7,623 nucleotides of DNA, taken from positions 1-7,623 of the forward strand of contig CAMLNY010000045.1 in assembly GCA_946481405.1 (NCBI GenBank), written 5' to 3'. The DNA is from an uncultured Brevundimonas sp. GTDB lineage: Bacteria; Pseudomonadota; Alphaproteobacteria; Caulobacterales; Caulobacteraceae. A program made the translations under genes and the position numbers. The notes beneath the pieces are model-generated. The model was not told the DNA's origin. It saw only the letters and a program-made list of their open reading frames with translations, and searched no databases. Shown here one piece after another: positions 5,405-7,623 of the stretch (positions are counted from its first letter, which is position 1; each line of letters opens with the position of its first letter).

Positions 5405-6196
5405 CTAGATCGCGCGCACCGACCCGCCGTCCAGTCGCACCAGCGAGCCTGTGACATAGGCGGCCAGAGGACTGGCGAGGAAGGCGGCGACCGCGCCGAA
5501 CTCCTCGGTCGTGCCGACGCGTCCGACGGGGATGGAAGTCACCGAGTCCGCCCGCGCCTGTTCCGGCGTCTGGCCTGTCTGTTCGGCCCGGGCGCGATCG
5601 AGGCGGTCGATGCGCGGGGTGTCGATGCGGCCGGGCAGCAGGGTGTTGACGGTGATCCCGTCGGCCGCGACCTCGTTCGACAGGGTCTTGGCCCAGGCGG
5701 CGATGGAGGCGCGCAGGGTGTTGGACACGCCCAGGGTCCCGATCGGCTCGACCAGAGACACCGAGGCGACGTTCAGGATCCGCCCCCAGCCCGCGGCCCG
5801 CATGGCCGGCAGGACGCGGTCGGTCAGGCGAAACACCGACAGCACCATGGATTCGAACTGGGCCCGCCAAAGGTCGGGATCGAGCCCGACCACCCCCGAT
5901 GGCGGCGGCCCGCCGGTGTTGTTCAGCAGGATTTCGATCGGCCCGCCCAGCAAGTTTTCAGCCGTATCGACGGCGGCCAGCAGGGAGGCGTGATCCGCAA
6001 GATCGGCCGGTACGATGACGGCGCGGCCGGTGGCCGTTGCGTTGATGCCGTCGGCCACGGCCTGAAGCTTCGTCGCGTCGCGGGCCAGAAGGGCGACGTG
6101 CACGCCCTCCGCCGCCAGGGCCTCGGCCACCGCACGGCCCAAACCGCTGGAACCGCCGCAGACGAGGGCGCGCTTGCCGGTGAGTTTCAGGTCCAT
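5405..6196 (-). CDS. Atypical SDR family oxidoreductase (BKR-like, degenerate catalytic tetrad)
   Basis: A 263-residue Rossmann-fold protein of the short-chain dehydrogenase/reductase superfamily, similar in layout to 3-ketoacyl-ACP reductases. Seen: the dinucleotide loop ALVCGGSSGLGRAVAEAL (10-27); ARD at 38-40 with an arginine suggesting NADP preference; PADLAD at 63-68; NNTGG at 92-96 in place of NNAG; a VASVS strand with Ser145; the PGR loop at 188-190 followed by IDTPR; and a C-terminal VTGSLVRLDGGSVRAI. The active site is odd: the tyrosine expected 13 residues after Ser145 is Ser158 and the lysine four further on is Arg162 (VSNTLRAS), and the tetrad Asn is also not evident near residue 117. 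This fits a known SDR subgroup lacking a perfect tetrad, so the reaction is not predictable. The ATG at 6196 follows an AGGA six bases upstream; the frame stays open upstream through a repeat, but that part is not protein-like. It reads in the same direction as lpdA, 160 bp downstream of it, perhaps co-transcribed. Confidence 0.9.
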   Translation of the reverse strand: MDLKLTGKRALVCGGSSGLGRAVAEALAAEGVHVALLARDATKLQAVADGINATATGRAVIVPADLADHASLLAAVDTAENLLGGPIEILLNNTGGPPPSGVVGLDPDLWRAQFESMVLSVFRLTDRVLPAMRAAGWGRILNVASVSLVEPIGTLGVSNTLRASIAAWAKTLSNEVAADGITVNTLLPGRIDTPRIDRLDRARAEQTGQTPEQARADSVTSIPVGRVGTTEEFGAVAAFLASPLAAYVTGSLVRLDGGSVRAI

Positions 6197-6208
6197 GAGG
6201 CATCCTGT

Positions 6209-6350
6209 TCTCCCTCCCCCTCGGGGGAGGGTCGTCGCGAAGCGACGGGGTGGGAACGGCCGGTGGCCCGAATCAGATGCGTGGGGGTCGCCTTGCCGCC
6301 CCCACCCGACTTCGCTGCGCTCAGCCACCCTCCCCCGAGGGGGAGGGAGA
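6209..6350. repeat. Large inverted repeat, dispersed REP-like intergenic element
   Basis: The outer 23 bases at 6209-6231 are exactly complementary to 6328-6350. The arms continue inward with imperfect pairing: a GCGAAGCGACGGGGTGGG stretch on the left against a related stretch read on the other strand at about 6301-6320. Each outer arm is itself a small hairpin, CCCTCCCC and GGGGAGGG around a 4-base loop. The centre (about 6255-6296) is unpaired. Similar palindromes between genes are common in Caulobacterales and relatives. It nearly fills the lpdA-SDR spacer and, as RNA, would form a long stem that could end transcription or protect the lpdA 3' end. Translations across it give the proline/arginine-rich peptides familiar as spurious proteins. 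Confidence 0.85.
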
Positions 6351-6356
6351 TTCAGA

Positions 6357-7623
<1,267 letters not shown>

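Overview
The window is very GC-rich and almost fully coding. The gene set and gene order look like the chromosomal core of an alphaproteobacterium, most likely in Caulobacterales (Caulobacter/Brevundimonas-like). This assignment is inference. It rests on base composition, codon use, a sigma-73-type promoter matching the Caulobacter consensus, the style of the proteins, and a dispersed palindromic repeat of a kind common in these genomes. There is no mobile element, CRISPR array, rRNA or tRNA.

Layout. At the left edge is the N-terminal two thirds of priA (replication-restart helicase) on the minus strand, running off the window. It is divergent from tal (FSA-type transaldolase) across only 30 bp. 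Reading rightward on the plus strand, tal is followed by a DUF484/YigA-like gene and by xerC (tyrosine recombinase), whose start overlaps the DUF484 gene. xerC runs tail-to-tail into a small minus-strand gene for a secreted proline-rich protein, the two sharing one CTAG stop tetranucleotide. A 133-bp divergent spacer leads to a plus-strand gene for a probably Tat-exported, two-lobed retropepsin-like aspartic protease. A 196-bp non-coding gap with a 9-bp tandem repeat separates it from a convergent minus-strand gene for an atypical SDR oxidoreductase. Upstream of that SDR, past a 160-bp spacer filled by a large inverted repeat, is the 3' nine tenths of lpdA (dihydrolipoyl dehydrogenase) on the minus strand, running off the right edge.

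Functions. PriA and XerC both handle chromosome maintenance (fork restart, dimer resolution), and DUF484 next to xerC is a conserved proteobacterial pairing. Tal belongs to the non-oxidative pentose phosphate pathway and LpdA is the E3 subunit of 2-oxoacid dehydrogenases. The small secreted protein and the protease are predicted envelope or periplasmic proteins with no clear partner here.

No wholly new system is visible. The points most worth a second look are the PriA zinc-binding region, where three of four cysteines of one zinc site are replaced; the SDR, whose catalytic Tyr and Lys are Ser and Arg; the two-lobed exported aspartic protease; a probable leaderless tal promoter overlapping the priA start codon; and a hairpin that could mask the DUF484 ribosome binding site.
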